A stretch of DNA of 64,000 nucleotides from Epiperipatus broadwayi (taxonomy: Eukaryota > Onychophora > Udeonychophora > Euonychophora > Peripatidae), in assembly GCA_028023455.1 (NCBI GenBank), contig JAQFVV010012509.1, forward strand, positions 1,550,001 through 1,614,000, in the 5' to 3' direction. The stretch's first letter is position 1. Every line of letters begins with the position of its first letter. Positions 15,001 to 25,340 of this stretch are shown in pieces. The notes under the pieces were generated by a model that was not told where the DNA came from, ran no database searches, and saw only the letters and a program-made list of their open reading frames with translations. A program made the position numbers and the translations under genes.

Positions 15001-18000
15001 AGATTAAATTAACTTGTATATTCCTACAACATAAATGAACATTTTCTTTATTAAAATAAAATGAACATTAAATAATGTAATATTTAAAAGTGAAAAGAAA
15101 AAAAAAATCACATTTTGCTTTGCAATAGATCTTGTTTATAAATTTATATTTTTAGATTTGCAAGTTAATAAATAATAATTAACTTAATAGATCGTAATGT
15201 AATATTGTTTTTTTAAAAAGTAGTATTGCATCATAGCTTGAGAAAAGTATTTAATCTGTAATTTCAAAAAGATCAGATTAACTTTTGAAAGAAAGCAGTT
15301 GACAACTAAATCCACCTCAATAATAAAAGGTGCAGGGATGGATACCCCAGAGCCATATTTTGCAGAAGAAATGAAAGAAATAATGGAAGCCATGGAAAGA
15401 AAATGGGCAAAAGAAGCAGAGGATAAGGAACGAAAAAGAATCGAAGAAATGAAAGAAACAATGGAAGTCATGAAAAGAGAATGGGCAGAAATGATGGGGA
15501 CCATGGAAAAAAGGATCCGGAAATACTATCAAGAAAGACTAAACATGGAGAAAAGAGAAGTCCAAGAACTAAATAAAAAGACCAATCAAACACTAAAAGA
15601 AGGGAAAAATAGGTCACAAGAATTCCTAGAAAGTAGTAAGGAACAGGTATCAAAAGGTCAGAATGAATTACTGGTGGAAGATCATTACAGATCTTGCTTC
15701 GCTTTTAAGCAATTTAAATGCTCATTTCTCAATTATGACGTATTATCAAAATGCACCACAGCATGTCATATATGACAAACAGATTTGTGGAGGGTATCAA
15801 AGCTCTATGGTAAAAATCATATCTCAACATTAAAAAATTAGACCATTTTGTCTGATCATGAGTCAGCTCTCTTATTAAAAGAATGGAAGCAATCATAACA
15901 GCATAAAACACGTGCTAACAGTAATATGGAATTTCCAATTAATTTTCAGTGAAAGAATCAAAAGGAAAGTAAATCATTTAGTTAGGGCAGCTCAAATGGT
16001 TAATGATCAACCTCAGAGAGAAAGATCCAGCTGAAAAAGAATCACATAAGAAAAGAGATGGGGTAATAGAACAGTCTAATTTAGGTCAATAGAATTTACC
16101 TATTAAAAAAATAAAATAACCCAAATAGGATATGTACATTCTTTGTATATAGCATACTAACTATTAATATTAAACAATATATATATATATATATATTGCT
16201 CCTCAACAGACCACTGTTCATCTCCAAACAAAGTAAGCACAGTCACTTTTTTTTACTTATTCGTGATGATTTCATTTTTTTAAAAAAAAATTTAGACACA
16301 TATTTCAAAATATTAAACTATCAGATTACATTAATTAATGATTACAATAAAATAAATACACATTATTATTTTACGAATAAGTGGAATAGTTGCAACATTG
16401 TGCATTCAAATTTTGAGAATATTTTACCAAAATATTTAGACCCTACATTCAATGATATCTGCATGGGATAAGTTGATGACATTTTTATATGTGCATCGGA
16501 ATATCAGATCAATAATATATGTCTGCATCTTGAAAAAACATTGCCTCTACAATGGATTATGAAAATTGAAGATAAAAATCACAGGATTAATTTTCTGGAT
16601 ATATACATCCAGAAAAACAATTATGAGCTTGACTTTCAAAAATGAATTTAAAACTTATTAAAATAAGAAGAGCCCCATTGATGAGATTCCCTTTAGAACA
16701 CAAACTCACAGATTGTACAGATTCAAAAATTTATGCAAAAATGAGGCTGATAGGAAGAACAACATCGATGCTTACATCAATGATCTCATAAGTCTTGGTA
16801 ATAAAAACATAAATAATATGCCAAAAGCATGGATAAGCCTCTCATACAACCCTAGGATAACAAAAAATCGAAGGACTTTATATACTAACACTTACCAAAT
16901 AAGCTTTAGATCGCTTCCATTACTAAATAACTTACTACACAATTCAAAAGACAAAATACCAGCTGAGCATGCTCTTCAAATCGTCCATAAAATGACTGCA
17001 GTACCACATTCTGTAGTTCTGTATATTATGGTGAATCTTGAGCAAATAGATCCATGAGAATTGTCCAGCATACTTAAATTGTACAACAGAGCCAAACAAA
17101 ATAATGAATACAAATATATCTTTCTCGATGCCGAGTTCACTGCGGGCCACACTCTCACTCCCATCAATGTGAGACGAATCTGTGCCGAAAAATAAACAAT
17201 AAAAAAAAATATATAAAGAGGCTTGGACAACCACAAGGAATGCACATTCTATCAACAGTAAGGATTCATGCATTCCATTGGCAAAAAAATGGAATACTTA
17301 AATGCTGCATTTACATATCACTACATTCATATACATAGGCACAGTTCTAACAGCTAAATTTTAAACAGCACTATGATTCTGGCAGTAATTTGCTGAAAGC
17401 ATACTTACTACATTATTAAACTTTTGAACTTTCAATTTTATCTTTTCATAATACTCGATTATAATGAGTTTATAAGAATTACATTATTTGATGAAAAGAA
17501 AACATTTAGAATTACGGAATAAATTACATAAACTATTAAATTTCATTCCAATATCAGCCTTTCAAGCTAATTGAACATGCGCCTTTTGAGTGTTAAATAA
17601 ATGAATACTCTCTTCTTCAATCCAAGATATAGTATTTATGCAGGAATAAAAATGATCTCTTAGTCCTATGACTCAAATTCTTTTATATGAGCAAATGTGA
17701 AGAACTGTTAAAGAGAGCGTGAGTAGATTCTCACTTTAAATTACTATTTACAATGTTTTTTGGCTGAATGACATCGGTGTAATTACTTAGAATTTACTAA
17801 ATGTCGTTCTATTAATTATGAATAAATAAGCAAATATTTTATCTAGCGCCGTGCTTGCAATTATATTTCATTCCAATATCAGCCTTTCAAGCTAATTGAG
17901 CATGTGCCTTTTGAGTGTTAAATAAATGAATACTCTCTTCTTCAATCCAAGATATAGTATTTATGCAGGAATAAAAATAATCCCTCTAAGTAATTACACC

Positions 18001-21000
18001 GACGTCATTCAGCCAAAAAACATCGTAAATAGTAATTTAAAGTGAGAATCTACTCACGCTCTCTTTAACAGTTCTTCAGATTTACTCATATAAAAGAATT
18101 TGAGTCGTAGGAATAAGAGGGATTCTTTTTATTCCTGCATAAATACTATATCTTGGATTGAAGAAGAGAGTATTCATTTATTTAACACTCAAAAGGCGCG
18201 TGCTCAATTAGCTTGAAAGGCTGATATTGGAATGAAATATAATTGCAAGCACGGCGCTAGATAAAATATTTGCTTATAAACTATTAAAATAAATGATTTT
18301 TTCTTTTCTTTTTTTTTTTGAAAGTTTCCATCATAATTAACAATAAATCTAATTATTACTCTAATAATAAATTTATTAAAACATTTTATGATTATATCCT
18401 TTAATTTTAAATGAATTCAACTGCATAAAACATTCGTGCACATTCACGTTTGAATAATATAATATGCTAAAACTTTATATTACTATTAAGTGTAGTTTAA
18501 ATAGTCTAATTAAAATAATAAAGCTACTACTACACCAAAAATATCGTTTAAATATTTTATCCCTGTTGTAGTTAATGTTCTATCTTTTTATTCTGTCTAT
18601 TATTCTTTCAAATTTAATTTCAAATCTGTGTGTATCTTTTCATAAAAAATTTGATACATATAATTTTTAAGATGCTGTGTATTTATAAAATTTAAACAGA
18701 AAGTCATCTAGGATAAATTTAATAATTTGATTCACTAGGTAGAAGTATCAATAATATTAATATCAGTTCTAATCATTTTACTGTATTTGCAACAATAATA
18801 ACAGTAATAATCAATAATATTTGCTTTAATAGGCCAATAATTTTTTTTAGAATTTGTGATTGTGATTATTAATTTAGACATTAAAAACATTATTACAATA
18901 TATATAATTATAAAAACTACAAGTGTTCTATATACATTTCAAAACATTGATAATCTATTTTTCTTTGAGACTGACAACAATAATTGAAGCATATTATTTA
19001 AAAAAAAAAAAAAAAGATTCCCTCTCTCTTTTTTGATATTCTTGAATGTTTCCAAAGATATAAATTTTTATTTTCATCTAAGTTAGCATTTAGAAACCCC
19101 AACTTTTAGCATATGATTGAACCATTAGCAATCAAAGAATCTTTTTTCCAAACCTTTTAATTTCTGGAATTTCACAATATGGCTACTATCATAAATAGGA
19201 AAAGGGAATCATTCAAACTTAATAAACAGTGACATTTACAATTCACTGATCTAGAATAGTGGAGTAAGGAAACTGCTAAATGATAGAAACTTTTGAATTA
19301 ATTTTTCTATTTCTTCTACTATAGGTTTACCACATTGGGAAAATAATGATTCAATAATTCTCTTAATAGAGATATTTATAATTGGTGAACTTTACAATAA
19401 ATCTGAAAGAAAAACAAAATATTTAATATTTGAATCTTAATTAAAATAATTGAACAAACTTCTTACAATTTAAATAATATGGATTAGCTAAACACTGAAC
19501 AAACTCTAATTCAACTTGAAAGCGAAGACGTTGCTGATCATCTGTTTCTAAAAGTAGTAGCAAAAAAAAAAAAACAATCAAAAAAAAAAAATATATATAT
19601 ATATTTAATCAAATAAAATAAAAATAAATGATGCTAAATAAATATATCTGTAAAAAATACAATCATAATAATTTAAATTATTATTCAGATAAATAAGTTT
19701 ATTTGTACAATATTTATTTATCATGTTATAGTAAGTACAACGGAAGAGATAGCAAAGCACCAGCTGCATTCAATTGGTTAGACTACGATTGCTCCACTAC
19801 TAATCTCATTCACAAATTGAACCAAGAATTTTTAAAAACTTCTCATTCCAACAATTCTTACTACTAATCTAATTGTTTACATTTAGATGGTGGATTGCGA
19901 GATAAAAGTTTGTAAACCATTTCTCAACTGAGTAAAGTAAGAAAAAACATTAAATGAGTTAAATGATTGGAACTAATATGCTACTTGCACCGAGTGCTCA
20001 AACATTACATCTTTATTTTTTATTATTGTACTTCTTTAGTGGAAAAACAATTTTGCAGTGCTAAATGTTTTTAAATTGTTTTTAGAATGTTGCAAATGAA
20101 TAAAAATATGATTTCAACAATACTTTTTTTTTTATTAGTGTAAAAAAAAAAAACCTATTAAAAACTTTAGTTACCACAATGATCTGTTAAAAGATGGATT
20201 GCAGGCATAATACCATTAGTCCAGTCATCTTGGTTGGAGTAAATGAGATTAAGGTTAATTTTTATATACACTGTATATAAAAATCTTTTTAATTCCTTCA
20301 TCAAAACACATGTTTAAAAACTATTGCAATCATATCAGCTGATTTAGAGATGTCTCTTCCCAACTTTCCTGGTCTTTAAAAAAATTCTCACTTTGGATGT
20401 TAATTGAATTGATGAATATATTTTATGAAAATATATGTATATCACAGGTTAGATTATAAATAAATCCATTGTGTAGATAAATCTAAATATCAAAACAAAA
20501 TAATTGTATTTTTAATACTTTTGAAAAGTTACCTTTTTTTTATTATAGCATTTTATTTGGTGAAAAACAATTCTGCAGTCCTAAATATTTTTCAAAAGCT
20601 GCACACAAATAAGAATATAATTTCAAAAAAATTTTTTTTCTATGGCAAAACCTTTCTTTCTTAAAAAAAAAAAGAAAATATAAACATGAAACTCAATAAG
20701 TTTTAATTTTGAATTTACAAATAGTTACCTTGTTTTTTTTTAAAAATTTTTTATTTAAAAATATGTGTACACATTAATTTATTTATTGTGAATATTATTA
20801 CTTTTAAATAAATATGTATTTAAGATCAAATAAAAAATTGTTATTTCAATAACTAGTAACTCTTGCTAAATAATTAACTCTGGCAGTTATAAAAATTCTA
20901 GATACCCTCATAATAAAATATTAATGTCAGGATAATAAAAGTTGTCGAATCATAAAAGGGCTGGGTTAACAGTATTCTACTTGTACCTATATGCCAAACA

Positions 21001-21084
21001 CCAATCAGTTATAGGAAATAACTATGAAGATTTGATTGAAAACTACTTACCAGGTGGAAGTTCTACATATCCTTCTATATTCAT
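517..21084 (-). CDS. MED31: Mediator complex subunit 31 (MED31/SOH1), complete, four coding exons
   Basis: MED31 is a small conserved subunit of the Mediator middle module, a nuclear co-activator that links transcription factors to RNA polymerase II. The coding exons on the minus strand are 21084-21051, 19547-19467, 8860-8764 and 712-517. Together they are 408 nt (135 codons plus stop), close to the family's usual length of about 130. All three introns have GT donors and AG acceptors, and the codons split by the junctions rebuild the family sequence: a core with ELEFVQCLANP, then LAQRGYF, then INYLKYLQYW, then YPLCLEFLDLLQ. The C-terminal tail is rich in glutamine (QQHQQNQQK), as in many animal homologues. 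The introns are about 1.5, 10.6 and 8.1 kb and carry several mobile elements. I see no frameshift or stop. Recognition is from memory of the family; the exon boundaries are read directly from the sequence. Confidence 0.95.
784..866 (+). repeat. tRNA-derived SINE head in MED31 intron 3
   Basis: This is a GC-rich island in AT-rich intron. It has an A-box-like stretch (TAGTGGTCAGCGCG, 784-797) and a B-box-like stretch (GGTTCGCGTCAC, 833-844) spaced as in a tRNA promoter, followed by an A-rich tract. That layout is typical of the tRNA-like head of a SINE. No tRNA cloverleaf with a clean acceptor stem is seen, so it is not called as a tRNA gene. It lies only about 75 bp upstream of the MED31 terminal exon. 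Confidence 0.6.
867..5010. other. MED31 intron 3, AT-rich, no recognised gene
   Basis: This intron sequence consists mainly of A/T runs and low-complexity tracts. The ORFs in it (for example 1900-2148 plus and 4582-4908 minus) have biased, low-complexity composition and resemble no family. No element boundaries could be defined. Confidence 0.6.
5011..5170 (-). repeat. Possible SINE-like GC-rich island
   Basis: About 160 bp of near-balanced composition sits in AT-rich intron. On the minus strand it starts with GTAGCAGTGACGAACGG and later has GGATCAAACTAGCG, loosely placed like A and B boxes. It can also be read as an open frame of 68 codons that resembles no known protein. A degenerate tRNA-type SINE is the better explanation, but it is weak. 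Confidence 0.3.
5820..6330. repeat. Unclassified GC-richer interspersed sequence
   Basis: This stretch is less AT-rich than its surroundings, contains GGGTTCGATCGG near 5888, and has overlapping short ORFs on both strands without family resemblance. It looks like an old repeat. No terminal repeats or target duplications were found. Confidence 0.25.
6331..8763. other. Rest of MED31 intron 3, nothing recognised
   Basis: AT-rich sequence with poly-A and poly-T runs. No open frame of interest or clear repeat structure is visible. Confidence 0.6.
8764..8860 (-). CDS. MED31: MED31 coding exon 3
   Basis: This 97-nt exon encodes LAQRGYFKDQTFINYLKYLQ and then YWKNPDYAKFI, the most conserved part of MED31. 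It ends in a split lysine codon (AA|A) before a GTAAGTA donor. The acceptor is the CAAAG just above 8860. Confidence 0.95.
10785..10890 (+). repeat. Diverged dispersed repeat, related to 62200-62350
   Basis: Both places share, in order, a stretch like TATTGCCAC..A.TGCAAGC, TAATCAAT, and GTGATCATGTGATG (10868-10881). The last block occurs again near 11480 as TGGTGATCATGTGATG. The copies are old and no ends are defined. Confidence 0.4.
12014..12048. repeat. (TA)n(CA)n microsatellite
   Basis: A run of TA repeats passes directly into a run of CA repeats. This is a simple compound dinucleotide repeat. Confidence 0.8.
13597..13629 (-). ncRNA. Hammerhead-ribozyme-like motif, left arm
   Basis: This is the inverted copy of the motif at 14911-14943, with the same CTGAAGA core, stem II and GAAAC. 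On this strand it lies downstream of the GIY-YIG coding fragment in the sense direction, where a 3' pseudo-LTR ribozyme would be expected. The same reservations apply. Confidence 0.4.
14417..14795 (-). pseudogene. GIY-YIG endonuclease domain of a Penelope-like element
   Basis: Open frame on the minus strand, running upstream of the first ATG (14659) to about 14795. It shows GVYEINCRDC, then NYVGETKNSIYRRLIQHK, then HRLETGHEFN. GVY..C..C followed by YVGET....R...H is the pattern of the PLE GIY-YIG nuclease, with a CxxC pair between the GVY and YVG motifs. A basic C-terminus follows and ends in a stop at 14417. In intact elements this domain nicks target DNA to prime reverse transcription. The reverse transcriptase and N-terminal parts are absent, so it is a remnant without its own start, although the endonuclease frame itself is not visibly broken. 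Confidence 0.75.
14911..14943 (+). ncRNA. Hammerhead-ribozyme-like motif, right arm
   Basis: The sequence has CTGAAGA (fits CUGANGA), a six-pair stem GATTGC/GCAATC with a four-base loop, then GAAAC and GTC. This is the core order of a hammerhead, and PLE end repeats are known to carry such ribozymes. Departures from the model are one extra A before stem II and no obvious stem I. Activity is therefore uncertain. Confidence 0.4.
15299..15775 (+). pseudogene. Coiled-coil gag-like fragment
   Basis: This open frame has clearly higher GC than its surroundings. From about residue 20 to 120 it is a highly charged coiled coil rich in E, K, M and R, with internal repeats of the type EEMKE.ME.M.R.WA. 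The start (MDTPEPYFAEEM, from about residue 14) is laid out like the gag start of the LTR element at 56243 (SPEP..V.KLMETM, then a charged coiled coil), so it may be the N-terminal part of a related gag. No protease, reverse transcriptase or LTR is attached. A host coding origin is unlikely because it lies in the sense-opposite strand of a MED31 intron and has no partner exons. Confidence 0.35.
16196..17057 (+). pseudogene. Reverse transcriptase remnant, Penelope-type
   Basis: Fragments in more than one frame follow one another. Near 16470 there is VDDIFICASEY, the reverse transcriptase catalytic box (YVDD type, with the tyrosine codon now a stop). It is followed by NFLDIYIQKN, typical of the region after the catalytic box in PLEs, then near 16685 PLEHKLTDC and from 16713 an open frame with YRFKNLCKNEADRKNN. 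Stops and frame changes show that it is dead. It lies about 1.2 kb to the right of the GIY-YIG fragment and on the opposite strand, so the two may or may not come from one rearranged element. Confidence 0.5.
17541..18277. repeat. Large foldback (MITE-like) repeat cluster
   Basis: Two interlocked inverted repeats are present. The outer ends of 17826-18277 form arms of about 160 bp (AAGCAAATATTTTATCTAGC at one end and its complement at the other). A further stretch, 17541-17790, is inverted relative to 17987-18237 over about 250 bp. The element ends could fit a TA target (Tc1/mariner-type MITE), but this is not certain. No coding capacity was found. A diverged relative lies at 49210-49385. Confidence 0.7.
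18278..19466. other. MED31 intron 2, left remainder, nothing recognised
   Basis: AT-rich sequence with poly-A tracts. No ORF or repeat structure could be supported. Confidence 0.6.
19467..19547 (-). CDS. MED31: MED31 coding exon 2
   Basis: This 81-nt exon follows an AG acceptor and ends at a GTAAG donor. It encodes TDDQQRLRFQVELEFVQCLA followed by NPYYLN, the first helix of the Soh1 core. The final phenylalanine codon is split across the intron and rebuilt by the first two bases of exon 3. Confidence 0.93.
19548..21050. other. MED31 intron 1, nothing recognised
   Basis: AT-rich intron of about 1.5 kb with A and T runs. Two stretches near 20020-20160 and 20545-20700 look loosely alike (a gTGaAAAACAATT.TGCAGT block), which suggests an old duplication or a shared short repeat. 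Confidence 0.5.
21051..21084 (-). CDS. MED31: MED31 coding exon 1
   Basis: This exon encodes the start methionine and MNIEGYVELPP, and ends one base into the next codon (G of GAA) before a GTAAGT donor. The short acidic N-terminus before the conserved core fits MED31. The ATG at 21084 is the only in-frame start near the core. Any 5' untranslated exon or promoter lies upstream and cannot be recognised by eye. Confidence 0.9.
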
Positions 21085-22620
21085 GATGACAAAAGCACAT
21101 CTCACAGCAAAAGATTAAAATGGTATTTCTTTGCTTGTATTAATTATTAATAAAAATCTGGACCACTTCATTAGATATTAAAAAAAAAAAGAAAAATCTA
21201 AAAAGATTAAAAATAAAAGTAAATAAAAATTATATATCAAATTATATCAATAATGATAACACTTTAAATTATATTAATTAATTTCTTATTTTTCAATAAT
21301 TACTTTTAGTTTTTGTTTTCACCTAAAACTAATAATTTTTTTGATTGAGATATATTCTAGAGCTAAACAATAAACTTTAAAACCTTTATAAACACAAAGT
21401 AAAAGGACTTGATTTGTTATTAGAATTGGGTAAAAATTACAAGTAAGTTTATTTTTTATATTTTAAATAAAAAAATATAACAAATAATAAATATAAAAGG
21501 TAAACTGTGCGGAGTATTTGATATCTCTATTATCAATAGTGAAGGTTACCTTATTTGTTTTTGTGATCACAACAGAAACATTCATATAACCAATCCAGGT
21601 TAATATGGAACTTTTATACCTTCTAATTAACAATAGGTAGATACCCATTTAGTAATAAATATTAGATAATTAGCTGAGTTGAAGAGCTGCTTGTGATCTG
21701 AAAAAAATATGAACGTTTACTCAGCCTTGAATTGAAGCCCAAGTTATAGGCATTCGAGAAATATGCTAATCACGATCACAAGGCTATTTTAAGACATGAT
21801 TTTTGGCTGAGTAACGGTGACTTCGTCTAGATAATGGGATGATGAATCAATCAAAACAGACACATTATTATTTCCTAGAAATGGATGACAACAAAAAGCT
21901 AAAAAAATATACTAAACATGGCAGACAGTTGAAAATATTTTTATGCAGAGAGGCATCATAACACAAAACAATTAAAATGCATACTGCATATTCATATCCT
22001 ATTAATATAATATGTATTAACCTTCCACTCCTTCTCGTGTTTATATTATTTACATTATCCATTGTTAACAGATAGTTGCAAAAAAAAATATCTTGATGTT
22101 TCTTTTCAACAGAAGTGAATTAGAAAATCAAAGAAATGTCAAACATGTGCTAAAAAAAATCATAAGTAAAAAACTGATTGTTAAATGAAAATATTACATA
22201 TTCTTATAAATATTTAAATTTTATACAGTAAATAAGACAGTTCAAAATTTTTTTTCATTGTATTACTATTACTTTTTTACACAAGTATTAGAAACTTATT
22301 TCAAAATTGTATTAAAAGTTCATAGTAAATATATCACAAAATTTTCCATTTAAACCATTAGATACTTCCTAATCTTGTATTCCTATTTGAAGATTTCTAA
22401 TTCATTTATTTTATATGATTTTTAATCAGTTTTTAGAAATTTTTTTTAATACTTATTAATGTTTGCAGATCAAACACAGCTTGAGTTTATTGGCTTTTTA
22501 TCTCTGAGTTTAAGATCAAGAAACACCATGGTCTTCTCAGTTGCCTGATAAGGCAGAATGAATGTTTGTGTAAATGATATCTTTCCAATATATACAATTA
22601 TGACAGAAAAAAATAAATCA
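21085..22620. other. Intergenic, MED31 5' side
   Basis: This lies upstream of MED31 and should hold its promoter and 5' UTR, but no core promoter element can be assigned with confidence. The ORFs are short and low-complexity. Confidence 0.5.
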
Positions 22621-22736
22621 TGGCTCTTATTCCCAGGAGGCTGTAAAGTCACTAGCGGTTGGTGGCCAAAGGCGGAGGGTGCTAAGAATCCCCTGATTGT
22701 GGACCCAGGCTGCCATTTGATGATGACTTTTTATTT

Positions 22737-23420
22737 AGGTATTTACAACTGCAGATCACTTTCAAGTAAAGGGAAGATTGCACGAATTAGAAGAACTGCC
22801 TTATATTAAATGGGACATTATTGGGCTTTGTGAAGTTAGAAGAAAAGGTGAAGAGACAATCGATTTAAAAAGTGAACATGTACTGTATTATAAAGGTACA
22901 AATATTGAAAATACAAATGGAGTAGGATTCATTATAAATAAAAAATGGAAGAACAACACTGTGGAAATTGATGGTGTATCGGAGAGAGTGGCAAGATTAG
23001 TTTTACGACTTAATAGCATATACCAAATGCAGATAATCCAGGTTTATGCCCAAGTTCTCATAGTAATGAAGTAGTAGAAGATTTTTATATGGATGTACAA
23101 AAGGCTTTTGATCAGAGTAAACAATATTTTAAAATAGTTATAGGAGACTTTAATGCTAGAATTGGTAAACAAATGAAAGATGAAAGTGCTGTAGATAATT
23201 TTGGTTATGGTAATAGAAATGAGAGAGGACATCGACTTGAGGAGTTTGCAGAAAAAAACCCCCATTATATTATGAATTCTTTTTTTGAGAAAATGTTAAA
23301 AGGAAATGGACATGGAAGCATCCAAATAAAGGTACAGCAAATTGGATTATATTTTGACTAACAGAAAATACATATTTCAAAATTGTAATGTTCTTAATAA
23401 ATTTAACACAAGAAGTGATC
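22737..23420 (+). pseudogene. RTE endonuclease domain, frameshifted
   Basis: The domain is spread over three frames (around 22737, 22778-23074 and 23089-23361), with the continuation WIDYILTNR in another frame from about 23340. Recognisable motifs are NCRSL, EVRRKG, VGF, GDFNAR and SDHQL (SDHQLV near 23415), matching the exonuclease-endonuclease-phosphatase fold that cuts target DNA for RTE elements. The breaks rule out a working product. Confidence 0.85.
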
Positions 23421-24179
23421 ATCAATTAGTGAGATATAAGATATGTGTTAATGTAAAACTAGAAAAACAAAAATTATTAAGAAAAACAATATTTACAGTT
23501 GGTATTCCTAATCTTCAGAAACAATCTAATGAATTTAAATTAGAACTTACAAATCAGTTTCAAGTATTAGTAGATTTTGAACATGATTCATATTTGAATG
23601 AAATTAATATGAAAATTACTGATACAATTTTAAAAACTGCAACAAAGATAGCTGGTAGAAAAAAGCAGCAATTGACCAATAAAATTTCTACCGAGACTAG
23701 AGAATTTATGAAGAAAAGAAGGAATATGAAGATATACAAAAATGATGCATTAAAAAGGATTGAATATCTTGAATTTTGTAAAATGGTGCAGAAAAGAGTT
23801 GAATATGATATAAAAAAGTATAACTGTGAACTAGCAAGGAAAGCTGTAGAAGAGAATTAAAGTCTCAAGAGTGTAAAACAACATTTTGGTATTGGTAGGA
23901 AATTTATATTTGCAATAAGAAAAAAAAGATGGAATTATTACTAAAAAGAGAGATGGTATCATAAAATGAATAGAAGACTTCTATCAAGAATTATATAATA
24001 ATAAAGAACAAGTACCTCCTATATATATTACATCTTTAGAATTGCCCAGAATTTTAAATGAAGAAGTGAGATATGCAATTAAATGTATGAAGAAAGGAAA
24101 GGCTCCACGTAATGATGGAATTATAATTGATATATTAAAAGAAGCAGGTGAAGAAATAGAAATTAAATGATAAAGATAT

Positions 24180-25330
24180 ACCAGATGATTGGAAGAATGC
24201 AGTAATAATATTAATATTTAAAAAAGATGATAAAGAAGATATTAGAAATTACAGACCTATCAGTCTTTTATCAGTTTTATACAAATTTTTTACCAATATA
24301 ATTACAACTCGTCTACAGAGAACATTGGATTTCCACCAACTAAGAGAACAAGCTGGATTTAAAAGTGGTTTTAGTACAGTAGATCATATCCAGGTATTGA
24401 GAGAAGTTATAGAAAGGACAAATGAATATGAGCTGTCATTATGCTTTGGATTTGTAGATTATGAAAAAGCATTTGATTCTATAAACATTTCTTCAGTAAT
24501 TAAAGCATTGGATCATCAAAGTATAGATCAAGGATATTGTCACATTTTAAAGAATATTTATAAAAATGCAACAACAACAATTAGATTACATAATGATACT
24601 AGGAAAGTCAACATTGAGAAGGGTGTAAGTCAGGGTGACTCCATATTTCCAAAACCTTTTACAGCAGTGCTGCAAGAAGTATTCTATGGATTAAAATGGA
24701 AAGCTAAAGGAGTGAAAGTAAATGGAGATTATTTTTAAGTCATTTAGATTTTGCCGATGATGTAGTTGTTTTTGCAAATAATGCTTTAGAGCTGCAGGAA
24801 ATGTTGCACGAGTTATCAGATAAAAGTAGGACTAAAGAGAAATGTTAAAAAGACTAAAGTAATGTTTAATGGATTTTTTTCAAAATATGAAAATAAAGAT
24901 TGATTGTGATGAGTTAGAATAACTTAACAGTTACAAATACCTTTGTCAGATTATTAATACAAATGGAAACATAACAGATGAAATTAATCATAGAATTAAA
25001 CTGGGTTGGAGTACTTTTAGTAGTAATAACTTGATACTAAAAGGAAATATGCCTATGTGTTTGAAAAGGAAGTTTTTTAATAAATGTGTTTTACCAGTTC
25101 TTACTTATGGATCTGAGACTTGGACACTTAATAGAAGAGCAATACAGACTTCAGACCACTCAAAGAAGTATGGAGAGATGCATGTTGGGAGTAACAAGAA
25201 GAGATCGAAAACGCAATATATGGGTAAGAGAACAAACAGGTGTTATTGACCTTATTGAAAAAATTAAAAGACTGAAGTGGAGTTAGGATGGACATATTGC
25301 TAGAAGAGATGATAATAGATGGACAATTGA
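24180..25330 (+). pseudogene. RTE reverse transcriptase domain, frameshifted
   Basis: Frame 24325-24738 carries QAGFKSGFSTVDHIQVLREV, then the VDYEKAFDS box and GVSQGDS. The FADDVVVFAN catalytic box follows in another frame just past the stop at 24738. Later frames (25031-25249 and 25086-25286) hold VLPVLTYGSETWTL and VREQTGVIDLIEKI, as expected for the RTE C-terminus. The domain would copy element RNA at a nicked target, but the frame is broken here. Confidence 0.88.
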
Positions 25331-25340
25331 AATCTTAAAA

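Larger units (their letters stand above)
22625..25340 (+). mobile_element. RTE-type non-LTR retrotransposon, degenerate
   Basis: This is a near full-length but dead LINE. An APE-type endonuclease comes first: YNCRSLSS, KWDIIGLCEVRRKGE, NGVGFIINK, and IGDFNARIG near 23140. The reverse transcriptase follows: PDDWKNAVII and NYRPISLLS at about 24180-24270, VDYEKAFDS near 24460, GVSQGDS near 24625, and the catalytic FADDVV near 24749. The end resembles RTE C-termini (LKWS.DGHIARRDDNRWT, 25270-25325). At least five frame changes or stops break the frame, for example near 22780, 23050, 23320, 24170 and 24738. The stretch is more GC-rich than the intergenic background. Its 3' end abuts another retroelement fragment at 25341. 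Confidence 0.88.
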
